This document shows, one piece after another, positions 8,569 through 17,444 of a stretch of 40,750 nucleotides of DNA (position 1 is its first letter; every line of letters begins with the position of its first letter). The notes beneath the pieces are model-generated. The model did not search any database. It worked only from the letters and a program-made list of their open reading frames with translations, and was not told where the DNA came from. A program made the position numbers and the translations under genes. Source of the stretch: Rhodospirillaceae bacterium (GTDB lineage: Bacteria > Pseudomonadota > Alphaproteobacteria > Dongiales > Dongiaceae); assembly GCA_016794165.1 (NCBI GenBank), contig JAEUKV010000260.1, positions 1 through 40,750 on the forward strand, read 5' to 3'.

Positions 8569-11500
8569 ATGAGCCACTTTCTCGACCGCCTGATGTTCTT
8601 CAAGCAACGCCAGGAAGGGTTTGCCGAAGGTCACGGTGTGGTCACGACCGAGGACCGGCAGTGGGAGAACGCCTATCGCCAGCGCTGGGCGCATGATCGG
8701 GTGGTGCGCTCGACCCACGGCGTCAACTGTACTGGCTCTTGCTCCTGGAAGATCTATGTCAAGGGCGGCATCGTCACCTGGGAAACGCAGCAGACGGACT
8801 ATCCGCGCACCAGGCCCGACCTTCCCAATCACGAGCCCCGCGGCTGTTCGCGTGGTGCCAGCTATTCCTGGTATCTCTACAGTGCCAACCGGTTGAAGTA
8901 TCCGATGGTGCGGGGGCGGCTGATTCGTCTCTGGCGCGCGGCCAAGGCCAAGCATCGCGACCCGGTTGCCGCCTGGGAATCGATCGTAACGGATCCGGCG
9001 GCCAGCCACGACTACAAGTCGATCCGTGGCCTCGGTGGTTTTGTGCGCGTCGATTGGGAGGAAGCCAACGAGATCATCGCGGCGGCCAATGTCTATACGG
9101 CGAAGACATGGGGCCCGGACCGGGTGATCGGCTTCTCGCCGATCCCGGCCATGTCGATGGTCTCCTACGCCGCCGGCACGCGCTATCTCAGTCTGATCGG
9201 CGGCGTTGCTCTCAGCTTTTATGACTGGTATTGCGATCTGCCGCCATCCAGCCCGCAAACCTGGGGCGAGCAGACCGACGTGCCGGAATCGGCCGATTGG
9301 TATAATTCAGGCTTCATCATGCTTTGGGGGTCGAACGTGCCGCAGACGCGCACGCCGGACGCCCATTTCTTCACCGAGGCGCGCTACAAGGGTACCAAGG
9401 CCGTTGTCGTCTCGCCCGACTACAGCGAGGCCTCGAAATTCGCCGATCTCTGGCTGCACCCCAAGCAGGGCACCGACGCGGCCCTTGCCATGGCCATGGG
9501 CCACGTCATTCTCAAGGAATGGCATGCGACCGGAAAGAGCGACTATTTCAACGACTATTGCCGCAAGTATAGCGACATGCCGATGCTGGTGCGCCTGGCC
9601 GCCCGGGACGGCCGCCTGGTACCCGATCGCTTCCTGCGTGCCTCCGACATGGCCGGCGGGCTCGGCGAAGCCAACAATCCGGATTGGAAGACGCTGCTGA
9701 TCGACGAGAAGAGCGATCGCATCGTGGCGCCCAACGGCTCGATCGGCTTTCGCTGGGGGCAGCAGGGGAAATGGAATCTCGAGGAAAAGGACGGCACGAC
9801 CGGCGCGGAAATCCAGCCGCGTCTCAGCCTGATCGACCAGTGTGACGGCATCGAATCAGTGGCCTTCCCCTATTTCGGCGGTGCCCGTCACGAGCATTTC
9901 CAGCACACTGACCATGACGACATTCTCCTGCGCCATGTGCCGGTGAAGAAGATCCGGACGGAAGCCGGCGAGGTCATGGTTGCCACCGTCTTTGATCTGC
10001 TTCTGGCGAATTACGGCGTCGACCGCGGCCTGGGCGGCGGCAATGTGGCGGCCAGCTTTGACGACGACCAGCCCTACAGCCCAGCTTGGCAGGAGCGCAT
10101 CACCGGCGTCCCGCGCGCCCATGTCATCGCCACGGCCCGGGAGTTCGCAGAGAACGCCCACAAGACCAAGGGTCGCTCCATGGTGATCCTGGGGGCCGGC
10201 ATCAATCACTGGTACCACTGCGACATGATCTATCGCGGCATCATCAATCTGTTGGTGATGTGCGGTTGCGTGGGGCAGCCGGGTGGCGGCTGGTCGCATT
10301 ATGTCGGCCAGGAGAAGTTGCGCCCGCAGACGGGCTGGACGCCGCTGGCCTTCGCCCTCGACTGGCACCGGCCCCCGCGGCAGATGAACTCGACCTCGTT
10401 CTTCTATGCCCATACCGACCAGTGGCGCTACGAGAAGCTCAGGGTCGACGGCATCCTCTCGCCGCTTGCCGATCCCGAGATGGCAAAGAGCGCGCTGGCC
10501 GGCAGCCTCATTGACTACAATGTCCGCGCCGAGCGCATGGGATGGCTGCCCTCGGCGCCGCAGCTGATGCAAAATCCCCTGCAGGTAACGCGCGATGCGG
10601 CGGCGGCCGGGCAGGAGCCGATTCCCTACGCGGTCGCGCAATTGAAGGGCGGCAAGCTCGACCTCGCCTGCACCAATCCGGACGACCCGCGCGCCTATCC
10701 GCGCAACATGTTCGTCTGGCGCTCCAACCTGCTGGGCTCCAGCGGCAAGGGCCACGAGTATTTCCTCAAGCATTTGCTCGGCGCCAATCACGGCGTGCAG
10801 GGTAAGGATCTCGGCGAGATGGGCCAGCAGAAGCCGGTCGAGGTGCCCTGGCAGGACAAGGCGCCGGAAGGCAAGCTCGACCTGCTGGTGACGCTGGACT
10901 TCCGCATGTCGACCACCTGTCTCTATTCCGACATCGTGCTGCCGACCGCGACCTGGTATGAGAAGCACGACCTCAACACCTCCGACATGCATCCCTTTAT
11001 CCATCCGCTCTCGGCCGCGGTCGACCCAGCCTGGCAGTCGCGCAGCGACTGGCACATCTTCAAGGGCATCGCCGCGAAATTCTCGGAGCTCGTGGTGGGG
11101 CATCTCGGCGTCGAGAAGGATCTGGTCACGACGCCGATCATGCACGATACGCCGGCCGAACTGGCGCAGGCATTTTCGCCCTGCGATTGGGCTAAGGGTG
11201 AATGCGAACCGGTTCCGGGCAAGACCATGCCGGCGATGACGGTCGTCGAACGCGACTATCCCAATACCTATCGCAAGTATACGTCGGTCGGGCCGTTGAT
11301 GACCAAGATCGGCAATGGCGGCAAGGGAATCGCCTGGAACACCAGCCATGAGGTTGAATTCCTGGCACAACTTAACGGTACCGTGCTGGAAGAGGGTGTC
11401 AGCAAGGGATTGCCGCGGATCAACAGCGACATCGACGCGGCCGAGGTGATCCTGACCCTGGCGCCCGAGACCAACGGAGAGGTCTCGGTCAAGGCTTGGG

Positions 11501-12321
11501 CGGCGCTCAGCAAGATCACCGGCCGCGACCACACCCACCTCGCGTTGCCGCGGCAGGACGACAAGCTCCGCTTCCGCGACCTGCAGGCACAACCACGCAA
11601 GATCATCTCGTCGCCCACCTGGAGCGGCATCGAATCCGAGCATGTGACCTACAATGCCGGTTACACCAATGTGCACGAACTCATCCCCTGGCGAACGCTG
11701 ACCGGTCGTCAGCAGCTCTACCAGGACCATGCCTGGATGCTGGCTTTCGGGGAGGGCCTTTGCGTCTACAAGCCGCCGGTGGATACCAAGACCATTCATC
11801 CGATGCTGGGCAAGCATTCCAATGGCAACAAGGAAATCGCCCTCAACTTCATCACGCCACACCAGAAGTGGGGCATTCACTCCACCTATACCGACAATCT
11901 CATCATGCTGACCCTGTCGCGCGGTGGACCGATTGTGTGGCTGAGCGAGATCGATGCCGCCAAGGTCGACATCGAAGACAATGACTGGATCGAGGCGTTC
12001 AATGTCAACGGCGCCCTGGTCGCCCGCGCAGTGGTGAGCCAGCGAGTGCCCGAAGGCATGGTGCTCATGTACCACGCCCAGGAGAAAATCGTGAACGTGC
12101 CCGGCAGCGAGATCACGGGAGCGCGCGGCGGCATTCACAACTCGGTCACGCGCGCCTGCCTGAAGCCGACGCACATGATAGGTGGCTACGCCCAGCAAAG
12201 CTGGGGCTTCAACTACTACGGCACCATCGGCACCAACCGCGACGAGTTCGTCATTGTCCGCAAGATGGACAAGGTCGACTGGCTGGATCAACCGGCGGAT
12301 CCCGCCAGGGCCGCGGAATAG
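8569..12321 (+). CDS. narG: Respiratory nitrate reductase, molybdenum catalytic subunit NarG
   Basis: Catalytic subunit that reduces nitrate to nitrite on the cytoplasmic side of the inner membrane, 1250 residues, normal for the family. The N-terminus MSHFLDRLMFFKQ is the remnant Tat-like sequence of NarG. The FS0 cluster ligands are His50, Cys54, Cys58 and Cys93, each one higher than in E. coli (49, 53, 57, 92). The molybdenum ligand Asp223 sits in YCDLPPSSPQTWGEQTDVPES, matching Asp222. The molybdopterin-binding tail at the C-terminus is also present (GGYAQQSWGFNYYGTIGTNR). The ATG at 8569 has a GGGAG Shine-Dalgarno; an in-frame TTG at 8554 is less likely. It is followed 13 bases later by narH. 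Confidence 0.97.
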   Translation: MSHFLDRLMFFKQRQEGFAEGHGVVTTEDRQWENAYRQRWAHDRVVRSTHGVNCTGSCSWKIYVKGGIVTWETQQTDYPRTRPDLPNHEPRGCSRGASYSWYLYSANRLKYPMVRGRLIRLWRAAKAKHRDPVAAWESIVTDPAASHDYKSIRGLGGFVRVDWEEANEIIAAANVYTAKTWGPDRVIGFSPIPAMSMVSYAAGTRYLSLIGGVALSFYDWYCDLPPSSPQTWGEQTDVPESADWYNSGFIMLWGSNVPQTRTPDAHFFTEARYKGTKAVVVSPDYSEASKFADLWLHPKQGTDAALAMAMGHVILKEWHATGKSDYFNDYCRKYSDMPMLVRLAARDGRLVPDRFLRASDMAGGLGEANNPDWKTLLIDEKSDRIVAPNGSIGFRWGQQGKWNLEEKDGTTGAEIQPRLSLIDQCDGIESVAFPYFGGARHEHFQHTDHDDILLRHVPVKKIRTEAGEVMVATVFDLLLANYGVDRGLGGGNVAASFDDDQPYSPAWQERITGVPRAHVIATAREFAENAHKTKGRSMVILGAGINHWYHCDMIYRGIINLLVMCGCVGQPGGGWSHYVGQEKLRPQTGWTPLAFALDWHRPPRQMNSTSFFYAHTDQWRYEKLRVDGILSPLADPEMAKSALAGSLIDYNVRAERMGWLPSAPQLMQNPLQVTRDAAAAGQEPIPYAVAQLKGGKLDLACTNPDDPRAYPRNMFVWRSNLLGSSGKGHEYFLKHLLGANHGVQGKDLGEMGQQKPVEVPWQDKAPEGKLDLLVTLDFRMSTTCLYSDIVLPTATWYEKHDLNTSDMHPFIHPLSAAVDPAWQSRSDWHIFKGIAAKFSELVVGHLGVEKDLVTTPIMHDTPAELAQAFSPCDWAKGECEPVPGKTMPAMTVVERDYPNTYRKYTSVGPLMTKIGNGGKGIAWNTSHEVEFLAQLNGTVLEEGVSKGLPRINSDIDAAEVILTLAPETNGEVSVKAWAALSKITGRDHTHLALPRQDDKLRFRDLQAQPRKIISSPTWSGIESEHVTYNAGYTNVHELIPWRTLTGRQQLYQDHAWMLAFGEGLCVYKPPVDTKTIHPMLGKHSNGNKEIALNFITPHQKWGIHSTYTDNLIMLTLSRGGPIVWLSEIDAAKVDIEDNDWIEAFNVNGALVARAVVSQRVPEGMVLMYHAQEKIVNVPGSEITGARGGIHNSVTRACLKPTHMIGGYAQQSWGFNYYGTIGTNRDEFVIVRKMDKVDWLDQPADPARAAE

Positions 12322-12334
12322 GAAGGGCAAAGCC

Positions 12335-13858
12335 ATGAAAATCCGTGCTCAAATCGCCATGGTGCTCAACCTCGACAAATGCATCGGGTGCCATACCTGC
12401 TCCGTTACCTGCAAGAATGTCTGGACCAGCCGCGAAGGCGTCGAGTACGCCTGGTTCAACAACGTCGAGACCAAACCCGGCATCGGTTATCCCAAGGAGT
12501 GGGAAAACCAGGACAAATGGCAAGGTGGCTGGCGGCGCAAGTCCAACGGAAAGATCGAGCCGCGCATCGGTGGCAAATGGCGGATCCTGGCAAAGATCTT
12601 CGCCAATCCGCACCTGCCCGAGATCGATGACTACTACGAGCCGTTCACCTTCGACTACGAGCATCTGCAGTCGGCGCCGGAAATGAAGGCGGTGCCGGTG
12701 GCGCGGCCGCGCTCGCTGATCAGCGGCCAGCGCATGGAGAAGATCGAGTGGGGCCCCAATTGGGAGGAGATCCTCGGCACCGAGTTCCGCAAGCGCAGCG
12801 TCGACAAGAATTTCGACAATGTCCAGAAGGAGATCTACGGGCAGTTCGAAAACACCTTCATGTTCTACCTGCCGCGCCTGTGCGAGCATTGCCTCAATCC
12901 GGCCTGTGTTGCGGCCTGTCCTTCCGGTTCGATTTACAAGCGCGAAGAGGACGGCATCGTCCTTGTGGATCAGGACAAGTGCCGCGGCTGGCGGATGTGC
13001 GTCTCGGCCTGTCCCTACAAGAAGATTTATTACAATTGGCAGAGCGGCAAGGCGGAGAAGTGCACCTTCTGTTATCCACGCATCGAAGTTGGTGAGCCCA
13101 CTGTCTGTTCGGAGACCTGCGTCGGGCGCATCCGCTATCTCGGGGTGCTCCTCTACGACGCGGATCGTATCGAGCAGGCGGCCAGTGTCGCATCGGAAAC
13201 CGACCTCTATGGCGCGCAGCTTGACATTTTCCTTAACCCGAACGATCCGGCGGTGATTGAACAGGCCCGCAAGGATGGCGTGCCGGAAGCCTGGCTTGCG
13301 GCAGCCCAGGCCTCGCCAACCTACAAGATGGCGATCGAATGGAAGATCGCCTTCCCGCTGCATCCCGAGTTCCGTACCCTGCCGATGGTCTGGTACATCC
13401 CGCCGCTGTCGCCAATCCAATCAGCGGCGGAATCTGGCAAGATCGGTTTCGACGGTGATCTGCCGGATCTTTCCAAGCTGCGCATCCCGATGAAATACCT
13501 CGCCAACCTGCTGACCGCCGGCGACGAGCAACCGGTCGAGAAGGCGCTGCAGCGGATGATGGCCATGCGCATCTTCATGCGTGGCAGACATGTCGACGGA
13601 ATCGACAACACCGCCGTGCTTGAGCGGGTAGGACTGACAGTCGCGCAGATCGACGACATGTACCGCTATATGGCGATTGCCAATTACGAAGACCGCTACG
13701 TCATCCCGACAACGCATCGCGAGTATGCCGAGAACACCTTCGACCTCAAGGGCAGCTGCGGCTTCACCTTCGGCAATGGGTGTTCCGACGGCAGCAGCAC
13801 CGCCAGCCTGTTCGGGAACAAGGCAAAAGTCGTGGCCGAGAAGGAGACCGTGAAATGA
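12335..13858 (+). CDS. narH: Respiratory nitrate reductase iron-sulfur subunit NarH
   Basis: Electron-transfer subunit carrying three [4Fe-4S] and one [3Fe-4S] cluster between NarI hemes and NarG, 507 residues. The first motif, CIGCHTCSVTC, has cysteines at 16, 19, 22 and 26, as in E. coli. Later motifs are CEHCLNPACVAACP, CRGWRMCVSACP (the Trp replaces a Cys and defines the 3Fe cluster) and CTFCYPRIEVGEPTVCSETC. ATG 12335 follows GGAAGGG at 12321-12327. A longer open frame reaches back into narG but has no support. The stop overlaps narJ by 4 bases. Confidence 0.97.
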   Translation: MKIRAQIAMVLNLDKCIGCHTCSVTCKNVWTSREGVEYAWFNNVETKPGIGYPKEWENQDKWQGGWRRKSNGKIEPRIGGKWRILAKIFANPHLPEIDDYYEPFTFDYEHLQSAPEMKAVPVARPRSLISGQRMEKIEWGPNWEEILGTEFRKRSVDKNFDNVQKEIYGQFENTFMFYLPRLCEHCLNPACVAACPSGSIYKREEDGIVLVDQDKCRGWRMCVSACPYKKIYYNWQSGKAEKCTFCYPRIEVGEPTVCSETCVGRIRYLGVLLYDADRIEQAASVASETDLYGAQLDIFLNPNDPAVIEQARKDGVPEAWLAAAQASPTYKMAIEWKIAFPLHPEFRTLPMVWYIPPLSPIQSAAESGKIGFDGDLPDLSKLRIPMKYLANLLTAGDEQPVEKALQRMMAMRIFMRGRHVDGIDNTAVLERVGLTVAQIDDMYRYMAIANYEDRYVIPTTHREYAENTFDLKGSCGFTFGNGCSDGSSTASLFGNKAKVVAEKETVK

Positions 13859-14598
13859 CCAGGCGCGCACGGACATTCCAGGCAATTGGCTGGCTGCTGA
13901 CCTATCCCGAGGCGCCGTTGCTGGCGGCTGCTCCGGAGATTCTCGAGGTGATGGAGGAGGAGCGCCTGCTCACCGCCGCCAGGCTGGCATCTCTCCGCCG
14001 CTTCGTGGAGGATCTGCGCGCCGAGGACCTGATCGAGGCACAGGAGCGATATGTCGCTCAGTTCGACCGTTCACGCCAGATCTCTCTGCATCTCTTCGAG
14101 CACGTCCATGGCGAATCCCGAGATCGTGGCATGGCAATGGTCAATCTGCGGGAAATCTATCTGGCGGCCGGGCTTGCGCCGGATTCGACGGAACTGCCGG
14201 ATTTCCTGCCGATGTATCTCGAATATCTCTCGCGCCTGCCACAGAGCGAGGCGCGTGGCGGGCTGGGCGATGTGGCGCCGATCCTCCAGGTGCTCCACAA
14301 GCGGCTGGCACAGCGCGACAGTCGCTATGCCGACCTTGTCGGGGCCCTGCTGGACATTGCCGGGGTGAAACCACTGGAATTGGACAAGGGCAGCGATGTG
14401 GAACCGGCCGACGATACGCCAGAGGCGATCGATCGCGCCTGGGAGGAAACGGCGGTTGCCTTTGGGCCGGAGAATGACCCCCAGAAGGGGGGCGATTGCG
14501 GTCGCGCCAGCGCAATGATGGAGCGAATCAACCAGCTGGATCGTGGCGCCGGGCCCGGCGCAGGGACCAGGACGGAAGTCGGGGAGGCGCGGAAATGA
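13855..14598 (+). CDS. narJ: Nitrate reductase assembly chaperone NarJ
   Basis: Cytoplasmic TorD/DmsD-type chaperone that binds apo-NarG and lets the molybdenum cofactor and FS0 cluster be inserted before docking on NarI. It has 247 residues and is all-helical. Family motifs seen are LLTYPEAPLL near the N-terminus, YVAQFDRSRQISLHLFEHVHGESRDRG split across about 64-90, and ELPDFLPMYLEYLS at about 114-127. The C-terminal tail (about 170-247) is polar and poorly conserved. ATG at 13855 overlaps the narH stop and the stop overlaps narI, both by 4 bases. Confidence 0.95.
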   Translation: MTRRARTFQAIGWLLTYPEAPLLAAAPEILEVMEEERLLTAARLASLRRFVEDLRAEDLIEAQERYVAQFDRSRQISLHLFEHVHGESRDRGMAMVNLREIYLAAGLAPDSTELPDFLPMYLEYLSRLPQSEARGGLGDVAPILQVLHKRLAQRDSRYADLVGALLDIAGVKPLELDKGSDVEPADDTPEAIDRAWEETAVAFGPENDPQKGGDCGRASAMMERINQLDRGAGPGAGTRTEVGEARK

Positions 14599-15290
14599 GC
14601 GACTATTTCTACCAGCTGGCCTTCGGGGTCTATCCTTACGTCTGCCTCAGCGTCTTCCTGCTGGGCAGCCTGATCCGCTTCGACCGCGAGCAGTATTCCT
14701 GGCGCTCCGGCTCCAGCCAGATGCTGCGTGCCCGGCAATTGCGCTGGGGCTCGAACCTCTTTCATATCGGCATCCTGCTCCTGTTTCTGGGGCACGCGGC
14801 GGGATTGCTGACGCCGCACCAGGTCTACGAGGTGTTCATGACCGCGGCCCAGAAGCAGGCGCTCGCCATGATCGCAGGCGGGGTGTTCGGCACGATCTGC
14901 TTCATCGGCCTGACCCTGCTCATTCACCGGCGGCTGACAGATCCACGCATCCGCGCCACCAGTTCGTCAATGGACATTGCCATCGTGCTCATCATCTGGC
15001 TGCAGCTCGTCCTCGGCCTGGTCTCGATCTACTATTCGGGCCAGCACATGGATGGCGGCGTGATGGTGGTGCTGGCCGATTATTGCCAGCGTCTGCTCAC
15101 CTTCCGGGCACTCGACGTCGGCGCCATCGCCAGCGTCTCCTGGGTCTATCAGGCCCATCTCCTGCTCGGATTCACCTTGTTCCTGGTGTTTCCGTTCAGC
15201 CGCCTGGTGCATATCTGGAGCGCCCCGATATTCTTCGTCCTGCGGCCCTATCAGGTCGTGCGTCGCCGCGCGTCGAAGCGGGTGTCGTGA
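14595..15290 (+). CDS. narI: Respiratory nitrate reductase cytochrome b subunit NarI
   Basis: Membrane subunit that oxidises quinol at the periplasmic side and passes electrons through two b hemes to NarH. It has 231 residues and five predicted helices. The four heme ligands His57, His67, His188 and His206 each sit one position after those of E. coli (56, 66, 187, 205), in LFHIGILLLFLGH, YQAHLLLG and RLVHIWS. ATG at 14595 overlaps the narJ stop by 4 bases. The stop shares one base with the next start (TGATG). Confidence 0.96.
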   Translation: MSDYFYQLAFGVYPYVCLSVFLLGSLIRFDREQYSWRSGSSQMLRARQLRWGSNLFHIGILLLFLGHAAGLLTPHQVYEVFMTAAQKQALAMIAGGVFGTICFIGLTLLIHRRLTDPRIRATSSSMDIAIVLIIWLQLVLGLVSIYYSGQHMDGGVMVVLADYCQRLLTFRALDVGAIASVSWVYQAHLLLGFTLFLVFPFSRLVHIWSAPIFFVLRPYQVVRRRASKRVS

Positions 15291-16090
15291 TGCAGGCCGC
15301 CCAGCTGGCACCTGCCCCGGCAGCGATCGAGGTCAACGGCGTCGAGATCCCGGAGACGGCGATCGCGCGGGAACTGCAGCATCATCCGGCGGAATCCCTT
15401 GCCGCCGCGCGACGGAAGGCGGTCGAGGCGCTGGTCATTCGGGAACTCCTGGTCCAGGAGGCACGCCGGCGCGGCTTCGCCACCGAGGAAGCCGATCTTC
15501 CCGACGACCCCGCCATCGCCGCCCTGCTGGAGGCCGAAGTGATCTGCCCGGAGGCTGACGCAGACACATGCCGGCGTTACTTCGACAACAATCCCACGCT
15601 GTTTCGCTCGCCGGATCTGTTCGAGGCGCGCCACATCCTGATCGCGGCGGCACCCGAGGACGAGGATGCGCGGGGGACGGCGAAGCAGCAGGCCGCGGCG
15701 ATCATCGCCCGGCTGCAGGCCGAGCCGCATCTCTTTACGGAAATGGCGCGGCAATACTCTGCCTGCCCCTCGAAATCGGACGGCGGCAATCTCGGGCAGC
15801 TGGCGCGGGGCGACACGGTACCGGAGTTCGAGACCTATCTCTTCAGCCTCCATCCGGGAGAACTGTGTCCGGTGCCGATCGAAACCCGCTATGGGGTGCA
15901 TGTGATCCAGCTGGACCGGAAAGCCCTCGGCGTGCCGCTCGGCTTCGACGACGTCCACGATCGAATCGCTGAGTATCTCAAGGCACGGTCGTTTCATACC
16001 GCCGTCCGGCAATATCTGCTGCTGCTGGCCGGGCAGGCGGAAATCAAGGGTTTCGAGATGGAAGCCGCCCATTCCCCGCTCGTGCAGTGA
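15290..16090 (+). CDS. Parvulin-type peptidyl-prolyl isomerase of the nar operon
   Basis: Cytoplasmic peptidyl-prolyl cis-trans isomerase, 266 residues, with no signal peptide or membrane segment. A helical N-terminal part covers about 1-100, and a PpiC/parvulin domain covers about 111-210, with RHILIAA, FTEMARQYSACPSKSDGGNLG and YGVHVIQL split along it. The architecture matches NifM-like isomerases that follow narI in Pseudomonas and other denitrifiers, where they are thought to help nitrate reductase mature. The start ATG overlaps the narI stop by one base, so it belongs to the operon. The link to NarGHI folding is inferred from position. Confidence 0.88.
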   Translation: MQAAQLAPAPAAIEVNGVEIPETAIARELQHHPAESLAAARRKAVEALVIRELLVQEARRRGFATEEADLPDDPAIAALLEAEVICPEADADTCRRYFDNNPTLFRSPDLFEARHILIAAAPEDEDARGTAKQQAAAIIARLQAEPHLFTEMARQYSACPSKSDGGNLGQLARGDTVPEFETYLFSLHPGELCPVPIETRYGVHVIQLDRKALGVPLGFDDVHDRIAEYLKARSFHTAVRQYLLLLAGQAEIKGFEMEAAHSPLVQ

Positions 16091-16109
16091 GTTGAATTGG
16101 AGTCTTTGT

Positions 16110-17318
16110 GTGAACGCCCCGACGGATATCGAAGACCCGGCGCGATCATCGGGTAGAAGTGGTTTCGCGCTGTTCCAGTATGGTTTCAGGCCGTTCTTCC
16201 TCTTCGGCAGCCTCTATCCGGCTGTCTCGCTGGTGGTATGGGTCACCATCTGGCGCGGCAGTGCCGCTTGGCAGCCGGCCATGCCGGCCAATATCTGGCA
16301 CGGACATGAAATGCTGTTCGGCTTTGCCGCGGCAGCACTGGCCGGTTTCATGCTGACGGCGGTCCCGAACTGGACCGGTGCCGCGGCATTGAAGGGGCTG
16401 CGCCTTGTCGGTCTTTTCGGCTTGTGGCTGGCAGGTCGAGTGGCGGCCTTCCTGCCGGAGCCGACTCTCTTCATGGTCCTTGATCTGATGTTCCTGCCGG
16501 TCCTCGCTCTGGTGCTGGGACCCGCCGTGATCGCGCGAAACGGCCGCCGCAATGGCATCCTGATTGCCGTCCTGCTGTTGCTTGCCCTGCTCAACGCCGC
16601 CGTTCACTTTGATGGCTTCGGCCTGGACGCGTTTAATGCCAGTGCGGCCCTCGAGGTCGCCGTTGCGGTCTTCGCCATGCTGATCTGCATCATCGGTGGC
16701 CGCATCGTCCCGGCCTTCACATTGGGTGGCATGCGGCTGGCGGGGACGCCGGTCGAGATCGTTCCCAATCGTGCCGTCGATTTGGCGGCAATCCTCAGCC
16801 TCGCGCTGTTCCTGCTTGCTTCGCTGTTCTCCGCACCGACCTCACTTGTCGGTGGCCTGGCCCTGGCAGCAGCCGTTGCAAACCTTGTGCGCTTCTGGCG
16901 CTGGCAGGGCTGGCGGTGCTGGCGCGTGCCACTGGTATGGTCGCTGCACCTGGGTTACGCCTGGCTGGTCGTGGGCCTGGCGATTCTCGGTGCGACCAAG
17001 CTGCTCGATCTCGCCATCGGCACGGTCGGCCTGCATGCGCTCACCGCTGGCGCCTTCGGAACCATGATCCTCGCGGTGATGGCGCGCGCGTCGCTCGGTC
17101 ACACCGGGCGCCCGCTGCTAGCCGATCGCGCGATCACCGGGGCCTTTCTGCTCGTCACCGTTGGCGCTTCGCTGCGTGTCGCGGCACCCCTGGGAGGTTC
17201 CTTTGAACGCGCCCTGATCGAGAGTGCCGCCCTGTTCTGGGCGGCCGCCTTCCTCACCTTCTTCTTCCGCTATCTTCCGGTACTGCTCTGGTCGCGACCG
17301 GACGGCAGGCCCGGCTGA
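16110..17318 (+). CDS. nnrS: NnrS-family heme-copper membrane protein
   Basis: Integral membrane protein with about 12 helices, 402 residues. NnrS proteins bind heme and copper and protect cells from nitric oxide stress during denitrification. Family marks include FQYGFRPFF near the N-terminus and NIWHGHEMLFGFAAA, whose His pair is a likely metal site, then GFMLTAVPNWTG. GTG at 16110 is chosen because GGAG lies about 7 bases upstream; an in-frame TTG at 16092 lacks this. It follows the isomerase gene by 19 bases and probably closes the nar operon. Confidence 0.93.
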   Translation: MNAPTDIEDPARSSGRSGFALFQYGFRPFFLFGSLYPAVSLVVWVTIWRGSAAWQPAMPANIWHGHEMLFGFAAAALAGFMLTAVPNWTGAAALKGLRLVGLFGLWLAGRVAAFLPEPTLFMVLDLMFLPVLALVLGPAVIARNGRRNGILIAVLLLLALLNAAVHFDGFGLDAFNASAALEVAVAVFAMLICIIGGRIVPAFTLGGMRLAGTPVEIVPNRAVDLAAILSLALFLLASLFSAPTSLVGGLALAAAVANLVRFWRWQGWRCWRVPLVWSLHLGYAWLVVGLAILGATKLLDLAIGTVGLHALTAGAFGTMILAVMARASLGHTGRPLLADRAITGAFLLVTVGASLRVAAPLGGSFERALIESAALFWAAAFLTFFFRYLPVLLWSRPDGRPG

Positions 17319-17330
17319 ATTCTGCGACAT

Positions 17331-17348
17331 GGCCGGAACGTTCCGGCC
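17331..17348. terminator. Perfect 18-base palindrome after nnrS
   Basis: GGCCGGAACGTTCCGGCC is fully self-complementary and starts 12 bases after the nnrS stop. Flanking bases (ATG before, GGGCCAT soon after) allow a slightly longer imperfect stem. No T-run follows, and a true hairpin would need to open the centre for a loop, so it could be a weak terminator or a protein-binding site. Position suggests the end of the nar transcript. Confidence 0.4.
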
Positions 17349-17400
17349 GGGCCATGCGCGATCAATGCTGGACGGCCAAGCGACGCTATGACAAATTCTG

Positions 17401-17434
17401 CCCACTGGCAAAGTGATCGATATTTATCAGTGGG
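17401..17434 (+). promoter_or_regulatory. Inverted repeat just before the FolD-like gene
   Basis: CCCACTG (17401-17407) and CAGTGGG (17428-17434) form a perfect 7-bp inverted repeat with a 20-base AT-rich centre, ending 10 bases before the start codon. The centre holds GATCGAT. It could be an operator or a leader hairpin masking the weak ribosome site (AGTGG). The rest of the gap from 17349 shows no convincing promoter. Confidence 0.35.
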
Positions 17435-17444
17435 TTAGTGGTTC

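Noticed and set aside
7138-9258. 706-codon open frame on the minus strand opposite narK2/narG
   Set aside because: It spans two real genes and an intergenic hairpin; no ribosome site or domain is seen, so it is a shadow frame.
9856-12336. Very long open frame (826 codons) on the minus strand opposite narG
   Set aside because: It is antisense to a certain gene and caused by high GC at third positions; the translation has no family pattern and is rich in His, Arg and Gly.
17413-17429. TGAT...ATCA pair before the FolD-like gene considered as an FNR box
   Set aside because: The half-sites are separated by 8 bases instead of 4, so they do not fit an FNR/Dnr dimer site.
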